From contig DATNPH010000064.1 in assembly GCA_036703315.1 (NCBI GenBank), forward strand, positions 1 to 20,226: DNA of 20,226 nucleotides. The letters run 5' to 3'. The position numbers were made by a program, and so were the translations under genes. The stretch comes from DATNPH01 sp036703315 (GTDB lineage Bacteria; Cyanobacteriota; Cyanobacteriia; Cyanobacteriales; Coleofasciculaceae). This document shows, piece by piece, positions 7,689 through 14,072 of the stretch. The notes below the pieces were generated by a model, which saw nothing but the letters and a program-made list of their open reading frames with translations, was not told the origin of the DNA and ran no database searches. Each line of letters starts with the position of its first letter. The stretch's first letter is position 1.

Positions 7689-9200
7689 ATGAATGCCATG
7701 CGGACTCAAAACTTCTTCCTCCCACTTGTTGCCCTGTGTGCAGTAGCAGGTATCGCTTCAATTTATCCAAAATCCCCATCCTCAGCACAGATAGATGTTA
7801 AGAAAGCTGCGGCGCAATCGGCTTGCCAAACCGTCCAAGCAGACACTCCCTCCGGGCGCAACATCATTAGGAAAGAGCGACCGATGGTTGGTATAGCTTG
7901 GTATTTGGCTGCGGCAGGACAGTATGATCAAGCCCTAAAGCTGGTAGATAGGATGCAGTATTGCGGTTTCCAAGATTTGGCGTTGGGTGGCGTAGTCAGC
8001 AGTTTGGCTAAGGAGGGACAAATTGATCGCGCCTTGCAGCTAGCCAATACAATCCGACATCATGATGAGAAAGCCTTGGCGTTGGGTAGCGTAGCTGAGA
8101 ACTTGGCGAGGATGGGAAAACATGACCAAGCCATGAAGCTGGTTAACGATACTATCAAGGATGACCTTAATAAATTACGGGTCTTAACTAAAATAGCTCC
8201 CAGTTTGGTTGAAGCAGGAAAAATAGACCAAGCCTTACAGGCGGCAAATACAATCAAGCTTGAGGGTAATAAAGCTAGTGTATTAAGTCACATTGCTACT
8301 ACCTTGGCTGAGGCGGGTAAGTACGAGCAAGCCTTGGAAATAGCAAACACCATAACAAATACCGATGAGGCGAAAAATTACAAACACGACGCATTTGTTA
8401 ACATCGCTCTTCAGTTGGCTTCATCTGGACAAATCGACCGTGCCTTGCAACTAGTAAATCCGCTCAATGGCTACCCTAAAGCTAATGCATTAGCTGCGAT
8501 CGCTAGCACCTTGGCAAAGGCGGGACAGTTTGACCGTGCGTTGCAGCTAGTAAAAACTATCCAGAATGGCTCGGCTAAACCCATAGCCTTGGCTCGTTTT
8601 GCTGAGAGTTTGACTGAGCCGAGACAATTAGAGCAACTTTTGCAGATGGCAAAGACGATTAAAGTTGGTTCTATGGAACATCAGTCTATGTTGTCTAGGA
8701 TTGCCATCAGTTTTGCTAAAGCTGGACAACTTGACCGTGCCTTGCAGCTCGCTTCTACCATGAAGGATGGCGACAATAAAGGTTTTGCATTGCGTAGCAT
8801 CGTCAGCAGCTTGGCTAAAGCTGGGCAATATGGCCGAGCTAAAGAGGTGGCTTCTACCATCAAGGATGAAACTCATAAAGCAACGGCATTTGTTGATATA
8901 GCTGCCAGTTTGGCTGAAGCTGGAAAAATAGCAGACGCTGTGCAAGTAGTTTCAACCATTCAGAACGGCTCTTCCATGCCCGGTAGATGGTTCTCTGAAA
9001 CAGTGATGGTGTTAACTGAAGCCAAACAATATAACCCAGCCTTACAGATGGCTAATGCTATCACGGATGAGAGTGAAAAAGCTTGGACGTTGGCTGGGCT
9101 AGCAAAGAAGTTGGTAGAAGCGGGACAAACCCAATTAGCTTCTCAAGCGATCAAGCCATCCCTTGAGATTGTGGGATTTGAGCAAGCGGTGCGCCCGTGA
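7689..9200 (+). CDS. Exported TPR-like repeat protein
   Basis: The 503-residue protein begins with a secretion-type leader (MRTQNFFLPLVALCAVAGIASIY; hydrophobic core about residues 9-25, possible cleavage near SSAQ), so it probably acts outside the cytoplasmic membrane. From about residue 65 to 490 it is built of about twelve repeats of roughly 33 residues with the pattern AGQ-x-D-RALQLA-x-TI-x-DG-x-x-KA-x-AL-x-x-IA-x-SLAEA, a helix-turn-helix pattern of the TPR/SEL superfamily. Such solenoids bind partner proteins; no catalytic residues are expected. The eighth repeat is the most divergent (PRQLEQLLQMAKTI). Met codons at 7689 and 7698 are both possible starts. It stands alone on the plus strand, divergent from the chelatase gene, with the 46-residue gene at 9287 downstream. 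The partner is unknown. Confidence 0.85.
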   Translation: MNAMRTQNFFLPLVALCAVAGIASIYPKSPSSAQIDVKKAAAQSACQTVQADTPSGRNIIRKERPMVGIAWYLAAAGQYDQALKLVDRMQYCGFQDLALGGVVSSLAKEGQIDRALQLANTIRHHDEKALALGSVAENLARMGKHDQAMKLVNDTIKDDLNKLRVLTKIAPSLVEAGKIDQALQAANTIKLEGNKASVLSHIATTLAEAGKYEQALEIANTITNTDEAKNYKHDAFVNIALQLASSGQIDRALQLVNPLNGYPKANALAAIASTLAKAGQFDRALQLVKTIQNGSAKPIALARFAESLTEPRQLEQLLQMAKTIKVGSMEHQSMLSRIAISFAKAGQLDRALQLASTMKDGDNKGFALRSIVSSLAKAGQYGRAKEVASTIKDETHKATAFVDIAASLAEAGKIADAVQVVSTIQNGSSMPGRWFSETVMVLTEAKQYNPALQMANAITDESEKAWTLAGLAKKLVEAGQTQLASQAIKPSLEIVGFEQAVRP

Positions 9201-9286
9201 GGGTGTTAAGCTCAATCGCGCTTACCTTGGAGTATCTTTGATTAACATAAGTTAATATCAATGCATAACTCTCAAGTTTATTAACT

Positions 9287-9427
9287 ATGGCTAATTCAGA
9301 AGAACGCAGAAAACAGATACTAGAACACGTTAGCAGAACGATAAAGCTCCCTCAGCAGCTGTCTTCAACCAATTCCGAGTCCAGAAAACAGCAAATCAGG
9401 GATCACATCAATAGAACTCGGAATTAA
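9287..9427 (+). CDS. 46-residue protein with a duplicated 15-residue motif
   Basis: An ATG at 9287 opens a 46-codon frame ending in TAA at 9425-9427. The product contains two copies of one motif, SEERRKQILEHVSRT (residues 4-18) and SESRKQQIRDHINRT (30-44), joined by a linker with two Gln and several Ser. Nine of 15 positions are identical and most others are similar. Each copy should form a charged amphipathic helix. Coding character is supported by this protein-level duplication, in which the DNA copies differ substantially. The Shine-Dalgarno signal is weak. It lies 86 bases after the TPR gene, same strand, and is followed by a hairpin at 9434-9470. I do not recognise the family with certainty; a role in binding RNA or a protein partner would be inference only. 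Confidence 0.7.
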   Translation: MANSEERRKQILEHVSRTIKLPQQLSSTNSESRKQQIRDHINRTRN

Positions 9428-9433
9428 CAGAAG

Positions 9434-9470
9434 TTGCCCTCGAATCTGTCTAGCTACAGTGAGAGGGCAA
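9434..9470 (+). terminator. Hairpin after the 46-residue gene
   Basis: TTGCCCTC (9434-9441) pairs perfectly with GAGGGCAA (9463-9470), and a second short stem CTGT/ACAG sits inside. It begins 7 bases after the stop codon, as expected for a 3'-end structure between convergent genes. There is no T run after it, so it is either a non-classical terminator or an RNA-stabilising hairpin. Confidence 0.45.
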
Positions 9471-9559
9471 TATCAATGCTGGTACCTTGTAGCCAGTCAG
9501 AAAAAGGGCGATCGCAAACTAGAAGCATTCTCCGAATGGTTCCTCAAGACAAGCGCTAA

Positions 9560-9940
9560 TCAACCGTCACTAAGTAATGAGACATGAGCGCTAACAATGC
9601 GCCACCCCTCTTGTGTACGCATCCAGGTTTGGCTTTGTCTTCCTGTGCGATTTGAGCCTTGACGCTGAAACTCTGTATTTGCTGTGGCGAAATCTAGTCC
9701 ATAAGTGGTAATCACGGTGTTCATTAGCGATCGCTCTAAATTCACAGGGGAACGATTTTTACGAAACGAGGCGATCGCATCATATCCATACAGATTTTCC
9801 GTTACACCATAGCGCAAGGTATGCGGACTCTTCCAAAACAGTTCGTCTAGTACCGCAACATCATTGCTAACTAAAGCTTTTTCGTAACGCTCAAATGCAC
9901 TTGTCACTTCAGCAACAACTTCGGGGATATTGATTTCCAT
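9560..9940 (-). CDS. AtzH/HpxZ-like protein (DUF3225, SnoaL-like fold)
   Basis: The protein of about 126 residues matches the HpxZ/AtzH family, small cone-shaped proteins associated with ureide and s-triazine breakdown: FERYEKALVSNDVAVLDELFW, then SPHTLRYGVTENLYGYDAIASFR (both early in the protein), GRQSQTWMRTQEGWRIVSAHVS at the end. In atrazine degraders AtzH acts on 1-carboxybiuret chemistry; HpxZ accompanies oxalurate breakdown. I start the gene at the ATG at 9940; a TTG two codons upstream (9946) would add two residues but the ATG gives the more typical start. It is convergent with the 46-residue gene. The clearest neighbours in theme are the amidohydrolase and cysteine hydrolase 1-3 kb to the right. 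The substrate in this organism cannot be read from sequence. Confidence 0.78.
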   Translation of the reverse strand: MEINIPEVVAEVTSAFERYEKALVSNDVAVLDELFWKSPHTLRYGVTENLYGYDAIASFRKNRSPVNLERSLMNTVITTYGLDFATANTEFQRQGSNRTGRQSQTWMRTQEGWRIVSAHVSLLSDG

Positions 9941-10103
9941 CGACAATTCTTTGTAGTAAGCTTACGGACTGTTAGCGTTAGCCTAGCAGTCTGTCAGGGT
10001 ATAGCGGAACGGACAATAGAGTTGTACGTTAGCCTTATGCGTAGCATCGCGATCGTCAGTGGGACTTAGCCCAGCCTGAAGCTTTGGTTTAAGTTGCCTG
10101 TTT

Positions 10104-10138
10104 CACCACTCACCACTCCCTACTGCCCACGCCCCATT
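10104..10138 (+). repeat. Degenerate heptamer tandem repeat (STRR-like)
   Basis: Five consecutive 7-mers can be read: CACCACT, CACCACT, CCCTACT, GCCCACG, CCCCATT. The series resembles the short tandemly repeated repetitive sequences common between genes in filamentous cyanobacteria. The first two units are identical and the rest are decayed. Confidence 0.65.
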
Positions 10139-10216
10139 TTCTGGACAGTAGATACAGAAATCTGGCGATTCTTTTTTTTTTCTAAAATTCTATACAATAT
10201 TCAAGTAATTGTGCCT

Positions 10217-10236
10217 CTTCACCCGTCTGGGTGAAG
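10217..10236 (+). other. Perfect 8-bp hairpin
   Basis: CTTCACCC (10217-10224) pairs with GGGTGAAG (10229-10236) across the 4-base loop GTCT. There is no T tail in either direction, so it is not a simple terminator. It sits about 175 bases upstream of the 77-residue gene, just before the tandem repeat, and may belong to its leader. Confidence 0.6.
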
Positions 10237-10250
10237 TGTGTAAACGCAGT

Positions 10251-10302
10251 CTATCGTAACTTGAGTAAACTGCGATCTATCGTAGCTTGAGTAAGCTGCG
10301 AT
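10251..10302 (+). repeat. Two-copy 26-bp tandem repeat
   Basis: Units 10251-10276 and 10277-10302 differ at only two of 26 positions. Each begins CTATCGTA and ends CTGCGAT. The second unit contains a near-perfect inverted repeat, GTAGCTT-GAGT-AAGCTGC. The array lies 110 bases upstream of the 77-residue gene and could be a regulatory or repetitive element. Confidence 0.85.
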
Positions 10303-10411
10303 ATCACTACGTGTGTTTGAGGTCGATAACTAGAGGGTTTTCATTCGTCCTCCTGACTACCTCAATTGCCTTCACTGTTTGTCCTAGTCTTGTCTCGATC
10401 AGCGATAGCCA

Positions 10412-10645
10412 ATGAACAAATGTGCAATGGGTTTAATCCGTGAAATTGTCCAGCAAGCAATAACGACAGGTTATTTGACAGTGGAAGCAGAAAACCAACT
10501 GCGCCAACTGTTAGCGAGGAAGTACGACTGGGAGGACTTCAGGGCTTTCATGAAATTGCAGCAAGAGGTAATGGAAGGGCGGGTGAAGCAAGAGTCTCGG
10601 GAGTTACTGCACTCTCGGCGTCTTGAATGCGGCAGCTGCAATTAA
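10412..10645 (+). CDS. Conserved cyanobacterial hypothetical protein, 77 residues
   Basis: The small protein reads MGLIREIVQQAITTGYLTVE, then AENQLRQLLARKYDWEDFRAF, then MKLQQEVMEGRVKQESREL. I recognise this as a small protein type found repeatedly in cyanobacteria with no known function; it appears mainly helical, soluble and charged, with no signal peptide or membrane span. The second Met (codon at 10427) is equally likely as the start, because the motif that I associate with the family begins there and neither ATG has a good Shine-Dalgarno. The C-terminus (after about residue 67) with two Cys (ECGSCN) may be a lineage-specific tail. Upstream lie a hairpin and a 26-bp tandem repeat. It is followed by a 249-base gap and the convergent amidohydrolase gene. 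Confidence 0.8.
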   Translation: MNKCAMGLIREIVQQAITTGYLTVEAENQLRQLLARKYDWEDFRAFMKLQQEVMEGRVKQESRELLHSRRLECGSCN

Positions 10646-10894
10646 CTATCTCTTTTTACTAAAAAAGCTGTTCAACATTTAAGACAGCATACAGGTAGCC
10701 AAGAGTCTTACAACTATTACATTTCCCCTTTTTGACTTTTAACTTTTATAGCTGTCGCCATAAAGGTTAGGACAGATACTAACGGCTGAAACGACCACGT
10801 ATCAGTAATAAACATAAAAGCCCTCTGCCCTCAGCATATGAGCCTTTTGCTATAAGTTTTAACTTTTGATTTGCTTAATAATGGCTTGAGTAGT

Positions 10895-12319
10895 CTATGA
10901 ATACCCCTTCCCGGATGCCTCAGGTAGTCCCATCACTCTTCGATAATGGGCTTCTATTTGCTCAGTAGTTGAAGATTTGCGGTTTGTACTCCATTGCGAT
11001 CGCTCAAACAAGTCTTTCCTTAATGCATCGACATCAATCGTTGCCACTTTCCCATCGGCAACCACTCGATTTCCATTCATCCAAACACTATCAACAGCAT
11101 TGGTAGGACGCCCCAAAATTAGTAGACCAATTGGATCGGTGCGGGGCAATAGCGAGAGATTGGTAAGATCATAAAGTACTAAATCAGCTTTCTTTCCGAC
11201 ACTCAGCGAACCCAGTTCATCCGCCATATTCAAACCTGCTGCCCCACCTAAAGATGCCATCTCTACTGACTGGCGGGGTGTAATCCAGTGGTGATAGTCC
11301 AAGTCGGTGGTATTATGCAAAATTGAACCAATCTTGATGGCTTCTAGTAAGTCCTGAGAGTCATTACTAGCCGCGCCATCACAACCAAACGCAACGTTTA
11401 CTCCTGCCTGACGATATTTCAAAATTGGAGCAATGCCACTACCTAAACGCAGGTTACTGAGGGGATTGTGCACTACTGTTGATTGCGTTTCTGCCAAGAT
11501 AGTGATATCGTCATCGCTCAACCAGACACAATGGGCTAAAGACGTGCGAGAGGAGAGATAGCCAATTTGCTTTAGATGTTCGACAGCACTATGGCTGTAT
11601 TTTTCTTGAGCAAGTTTCTGTTGGGCTTTGGTTTCTAGTAAGTGTGTATGACGACAAAGATTATAGCGATCGCTTAGTTCAATACATCCTTCAAACAACG
11701 CATCAGAACACAGCTGTAGCCCAGTTGGTGCAACTAAAATATTCACACCCTCAGCAGGATTATGAAATTTGTCCACCGCTTCCTGCATCAGTGCCAAAGT
11801 CGCTTCAGTTGAACGGATGTAATCTTTATGTTCTTGTTGGGTACCTCCAGAAGGAATCCCACGAGTAAGGGATTCGTCCTGAATTAAGGGACCAATAAAG
11901 GCACGGATACCGATTTCTTGGTAAGCGCGAACGGCAGAGGCGATCGTTTCAATTTCCTTGCCAGGAATCAAAACTAAGTGATCAACCACACTAGTGCCGC
12001 CAGATAGTAACGTTTCTACAGCTGTTCCAAGCGCACTCAGGTAAACTTGCTCTGGTTCAAGAGGGACAAAGTCGTAGAGTTCCGCAATCCACAATTCCAG
12101 AGGAACTGGGGGAATTATACCCCGTTGCCACATTTCTGATGAATGAGTATGGGCGTTGACGAAACCAGGGAGAAGAAGTTTGTTTTCCCCATCAACGGCG
12201 GTACCAACAACTTCTAGATTAGGGGCAATGGCACTAATCTGATTGTCTACTATTTGCACATCTACAGTTGCATAACCCTGTTCAACCGAAATCAAGACCT
12301 TTTGAATCGTAAAGCTCAC
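10895..12319 (-). CDS. TRZ/ATZ-family amidohydrolase (metal-dependent deaminase/hydrolase)
   Basis: The 474-residue protein is a full-length amidohydrolase-superfamily enzyme of the TRZ/ATZ/SsnA type. It acts on C-N bonds in a cytosolic metal site. Visible ligands are H57 and H59 in PGFVNAHTHS, H226 and E229 in HTHLLETK, H263 in LAHCVWLS and D314 in FGCDGAASND; the C-terminal part returns to the small beta domain (GSLSVGKKADLVLYDL, then VDSVWMNGNRVV). Related enzymes deaminate or dehalogenate triazines, guanine, cytosine, S-adenosylhomocysteine and similar compounds, so the substrate is open. The gene is divergent from the cysteine hydrolase gene; a perfect NtcA-type box lies 89 bases upstream of its start, so nitrogen control is likely. 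It ends in TAG at 10895. It is the central enzyme of the proposed scavenging cluster. Confidence 0.9.
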   Translation of the reverse strand: MSFTIQKVLISVEQGYATVDVQIVDNQISAIAPNLEVVGTAVDGENKLLLPGFVNAHTHSSEMWQRGIIPPVPLELWIAELYDFVPLEPEQVYLSALGTAVETLLSGGTSVVDHLVLIPGKEIETIASAVRAYQEIGIRAFIGPLIQDESLTRGIPSGGTQQEHKDYIRSTEATLALMQEAVDKFHNPAEGVNILVAPTGLQLCSDALFEGCIELSDRYNLCRHTHLLETKAQQKLAQEKYSHSAVEHLKQIGYLSSRTSLAHCVWLSDDDITILAETQSTVVHNPLSNLRLGSGIAPILKYRQAGVNVAFGCDGAASNDSQDLLEAIKIGSILHNTTDLDYHHWITPRQSVEMASLGGAAGLNMADELGSLSVGKKADLVLYDLTNLSLLPRTDPIGLLILGRPTNAVDSVWMNGNRVVADGKVATIDVDALRKDLFERSQWSTNRKSSTTEQIEAHYRRVMGLPEASGKGYS

Positions 12320-12403
12320 AAATTCAACCTTTCATCTCCATACTCTTATCAATAATATCGGTTCAGCAATTCTTAACTGAACACAATCAAATGTTAGGTA
12401 AGC

Positions 12404-12425
12404 TTTTGTATCTGTTTATACAAAA
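12404..12425. promoter_or_regulatory. NtcA-type binding site in a palindrome
   Basis: The core GTATCTGTTTATAC at 12408-12421 is a perfect GTA-N8-TAC, the consensus of NtcA, the cyanobacterial global nitrogen regulator. Flanking bases extend it to a symmetric palindrome, TTTTGTAT, 6 bases, ATACAAAA (12404-12425). It lies 89 bases from the amidohydrolase ATG and 123 from the cysteine hydrolase ATG, between divergent genes. A clear TA-N3-T -10 element at the usual 22-base distance is not evident on either side, so the direction of control is unsettled. Confidence 0.65.
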
Positions 12426-12548
12426 GGCGATACCTGCCCGATCATAGAAAGTGATTACTAATACTTAAATAACATTGAAATTTAGGCTATAAGATGTCTG
12501 TACCCTGAAAATTATTGTGGGATTCACTAGATTTCTGTAATAAAAAAT

Positions 12549-13316
12549 ATGAATCGATCGCTTCGGACTTTAGGGGTGCCGCCGAATGCTTGGGCAGTTG
12601 ATGCGGAAATTGCAGATATTACCCGCCCACCGCTTCCCTCTCAGCTAATTACTTTGGTAACAGAAACGAAAACGCTACTTATAGACTTAGCGAAAGTAGC
12701 AATTCTGGTTATTGATATGCAGAATGACTTTTGTCATCAGGACGGGTGGTTAGCTCATATTGGCGTTGATGTGACCCCTGCTAGAGAAGCCATCGAACCT
12801 TTAATAACTCTACTGCCCGAATTGCGAGGCGTAAATGTTCCTGTCGTCTGGGTGAACTGGGGAAACCGCCCTGATTTAATGAATATCAGTGCTGGACTGC
12901 GGCATGTTTATAATCCCACGGGAGAGGGTGTAGGATTGGGCGATCTGTTACCGACTAGGAAGGCACCTGTGCTGACAGTAGGGAGTTGGGCAGCAGCGGT
13001 GGTGGATGAACTAGAACAAAAACCAGAGGATATCCTTGTCGATAAATACCGGATGAGCGGTTTCTGGGATACTCCCTTAGATAGTATTCTACGCAACCTG
13101 GGTAAAACTACACTTTTCTTCGCTGGGGTGAACATTGACCAGTGTGTGATGGCAACCCTACAAGATGCCAATTTTCTTGGCTATGACTGCATCTTAGTTA
13201 AAGATTGTGCCGCTACAACTTCCCCCGAATATTGTCTAAAAGCGACACTATACAACGTTAACCAGTGCTTCGGATTTGTCACAAATTCTCAGGCAATTAT
13301 TGAAGCTATCAATTGA
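12549..13316 (+). CDS. Cysteine hydrolase (isochorismatase / biuret-amidohydrolase-like)
   Basis: The 255-residue protein is an isochorismatase-fold amidase. The Asp-Lys-Cys catalytic set is visible: D56 in VIDMQNDF, K166 in VDKYRMSGFWDT and C199 in GVNIDQCVMATLQDA. The family includes biuret hydrolase, ureidoacrylate hydrolase RutB, nicotinamidase and N-carbamoylsarcosine amidase. The N-terminal 40 residues (LGVPPNAWAVDAEIADITRPPLP) form an extension seen in a biuret/amide-hydrolase-like subgroup. It is likely cytosolic and releases ammonia from a small amide or ureide. The ATG at 12549 is used although there is no strong Shine-Dalgarno. It is divergent from the amidohydrolase with an NtcA-type box between them, and leads a plus-strand series with the cupin and CocE-like genes. 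Exact substrate is not inferable. Confidence 0.88.
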   Translation: MNRSLRTLGVPPNAWAVDAEIADITRPPLPSQLITLVTETKTLLIDLAKVAILVIDMQNDFCHQDGWLAHIGVDVTPAREAIEPLITLLPELRGVNVPVVWVNWGNRPDLMNISAGLRHVYNPTGEGVGLGDLLPTRKAPVLTVGSWAAAVVDELEQKPEDILVDKYRMSGFWDTPLDSILRNLGKTTLFFAGVNIDQCVMATLQDANFLGYDCILVKDCAATTSPEYCLKATLYNVNQCFGFVTNSQAIIEAIN

Positions 13317-13510
13317 AGGAGTGAACACAAGGAGAAAAACTCAAGCATAAACTTACATCTTCTCCGCTATTTCCACTCCACGGAACTAGGCAAATCAGTA
13401 CTTACAAAAAATCTGTGTTGATGGGGTTTCAACTCTAATATTAACTATTACCCCAAGAATCTCTTTTCCTATACCTTTGAAACCGTTATTAATTTTGGGA
13501 GAAAATTCTA

Positions 13511-13963
13511 ATGAACTCTCGTTGCATGATTCCACTAATCAAGTCTCCTAAAGACTATCAGGCTTATCGCATTAGTCCTCAGGATAGTAACCGTTTAGCT
13601 ATTGTCTTTGATCCGGCAGCCGCTGATGCTTCTTTGACCTTTTGTGTAGAGATTTTTGACGAAGGTGGCAAGACACCGCCAAATCGCCATCAATTTGCGG
13701 TAGAACTATTCTTTGTTCTCAAGGGAGAAGGGCTTGCCTCCTGTGACGGAAAAACAGTTCCAATTAGTGCTGGAGATAGTCTATTAGTGCCACCGACAGG
13801 GATTCATGAACTCAGAAATACAGGTTCTGGACGCTTGTATACCCTATGCATTATGGTGCCTAATGAAGACTTTGCTGAACTGATTCGCAGTGGTATACCT
13901 GTTGAATTGGACGAGGAAGATTTGAGAGTTCTGGGCAGAACAGATGCGTTGGTAGCCTGTTAA
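13511..13963 (+). CDS. Cupin-domain protein
   Basis: The 150-residue protein has a single cupin barrel. Motif 2 is textbook (GDSLLVPPTGIHELRNTG, with H99). Motif 1 (PPNRHQFAVELFFVLKGEG) retains H60 and E65, but the first histidine of the usual HxH pair appears as N58, so metal binding may be altered. An excellent Shine-Dalgarno (GGGAGA, 8 bases before the ATG) supports the start. It sits 194 bases after the cysteine hydrolase and 109 before the CocE-like gene on the same strand, so it may share in the same pathway as an isomerase, a dioxygenase-like enzyme or a ligand-binding protein. The family call is secure; the reaction is unknown. The last 30 residues (IPVELDEEDLRVLG) form a helical tail beyond the barrel. 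Confidence 0.85.
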   Translation: MNSRCMIPLIKSPKDYQAYRISPQDSNRLAIVFDPAAADASLTFCVEIFDEGGKTPPNRHQFAVELFFVLKGEGLASCDGKTVPISAGDSLLVPPTGIHELRNTGSGRLYTLCIMVPNEDFAELIRSGIPVELDEEDLRVLGRTDALVAC

Positions 13964-14009
13964 GCAGGTAGAGACAATTAAACTATTCGATGTACATTCA
14001 GCGTAAAAT

Positions 14010-14051
14010 CCCCCCTAGCCCCCCTTAGCAAGGGAAGAACTCCAGGGGGGG
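14010..14051 (+). repeat. C-rich/G-rich inverted repeat upstream of the CocE-like gene
   Basis: CCCCCC (14010-14015) can pair with GGGGGGG (14045-14051), which is followed by TTTAGTTT; a small inner hairpin CCCTT/AAGGG lies within. This composition is the dispersed CCCCCCTAGCCCCCCTT-type repeat common in cyanobacterial genomes. It could end transcription from the cupin gene, and it reaches to within 21 bases of the next ATG. Confidence 0.6.
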
Positions 14052-14072
14052 TTTAGTTTATAGAATCGTGTC

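Larger units (their letters stand above)
9941..10411. other. Intergenic region with several repeats, 471 bp
   Basis: The region separates the divergent AtzH-like gene and the 77-residue gene. It holds a heptamer array (10104-10138), a run of ten T (10172-10181), a perfect hairpin (10217-10236) and a two-copy 26-bp tandem repeat (10251-10302), each listed separately. A GTAAGCTTAC palindrome at 9956-9965 lies just upstream of the AtzH-like start. No further gene is seen. Confidence 0.6.

Noticed and set aside
9953..9965. NtcA-like site upstream of the AtzH-like gene (GTA, 7 bases, TAC)
   Set aside because: The spacing is seven instead of eight bases, so it does not meet the consensus; the GTAAGCTTAC palindrome was noted but not called.
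10172..10181. Run of ten T as a possible terminator
   Set aside because: No stable hairpin lies directly before it; the nearest weak stem (TTTCTG/CAGAAA) ends about ten bases too early.
10251..10302. CRISPR-like repeat
   Set aside because: There are only two units, directly adjacent with no spacers, and no cas genes in the window.
10800..10860. Possible terminator of the amidohydrolase (AAAAG...CTTTT on the minus strand)
   Set aside because: The stem is only five A/T-rich pairs with mismatches beyond and a loop over 15 bases, too weak to list.
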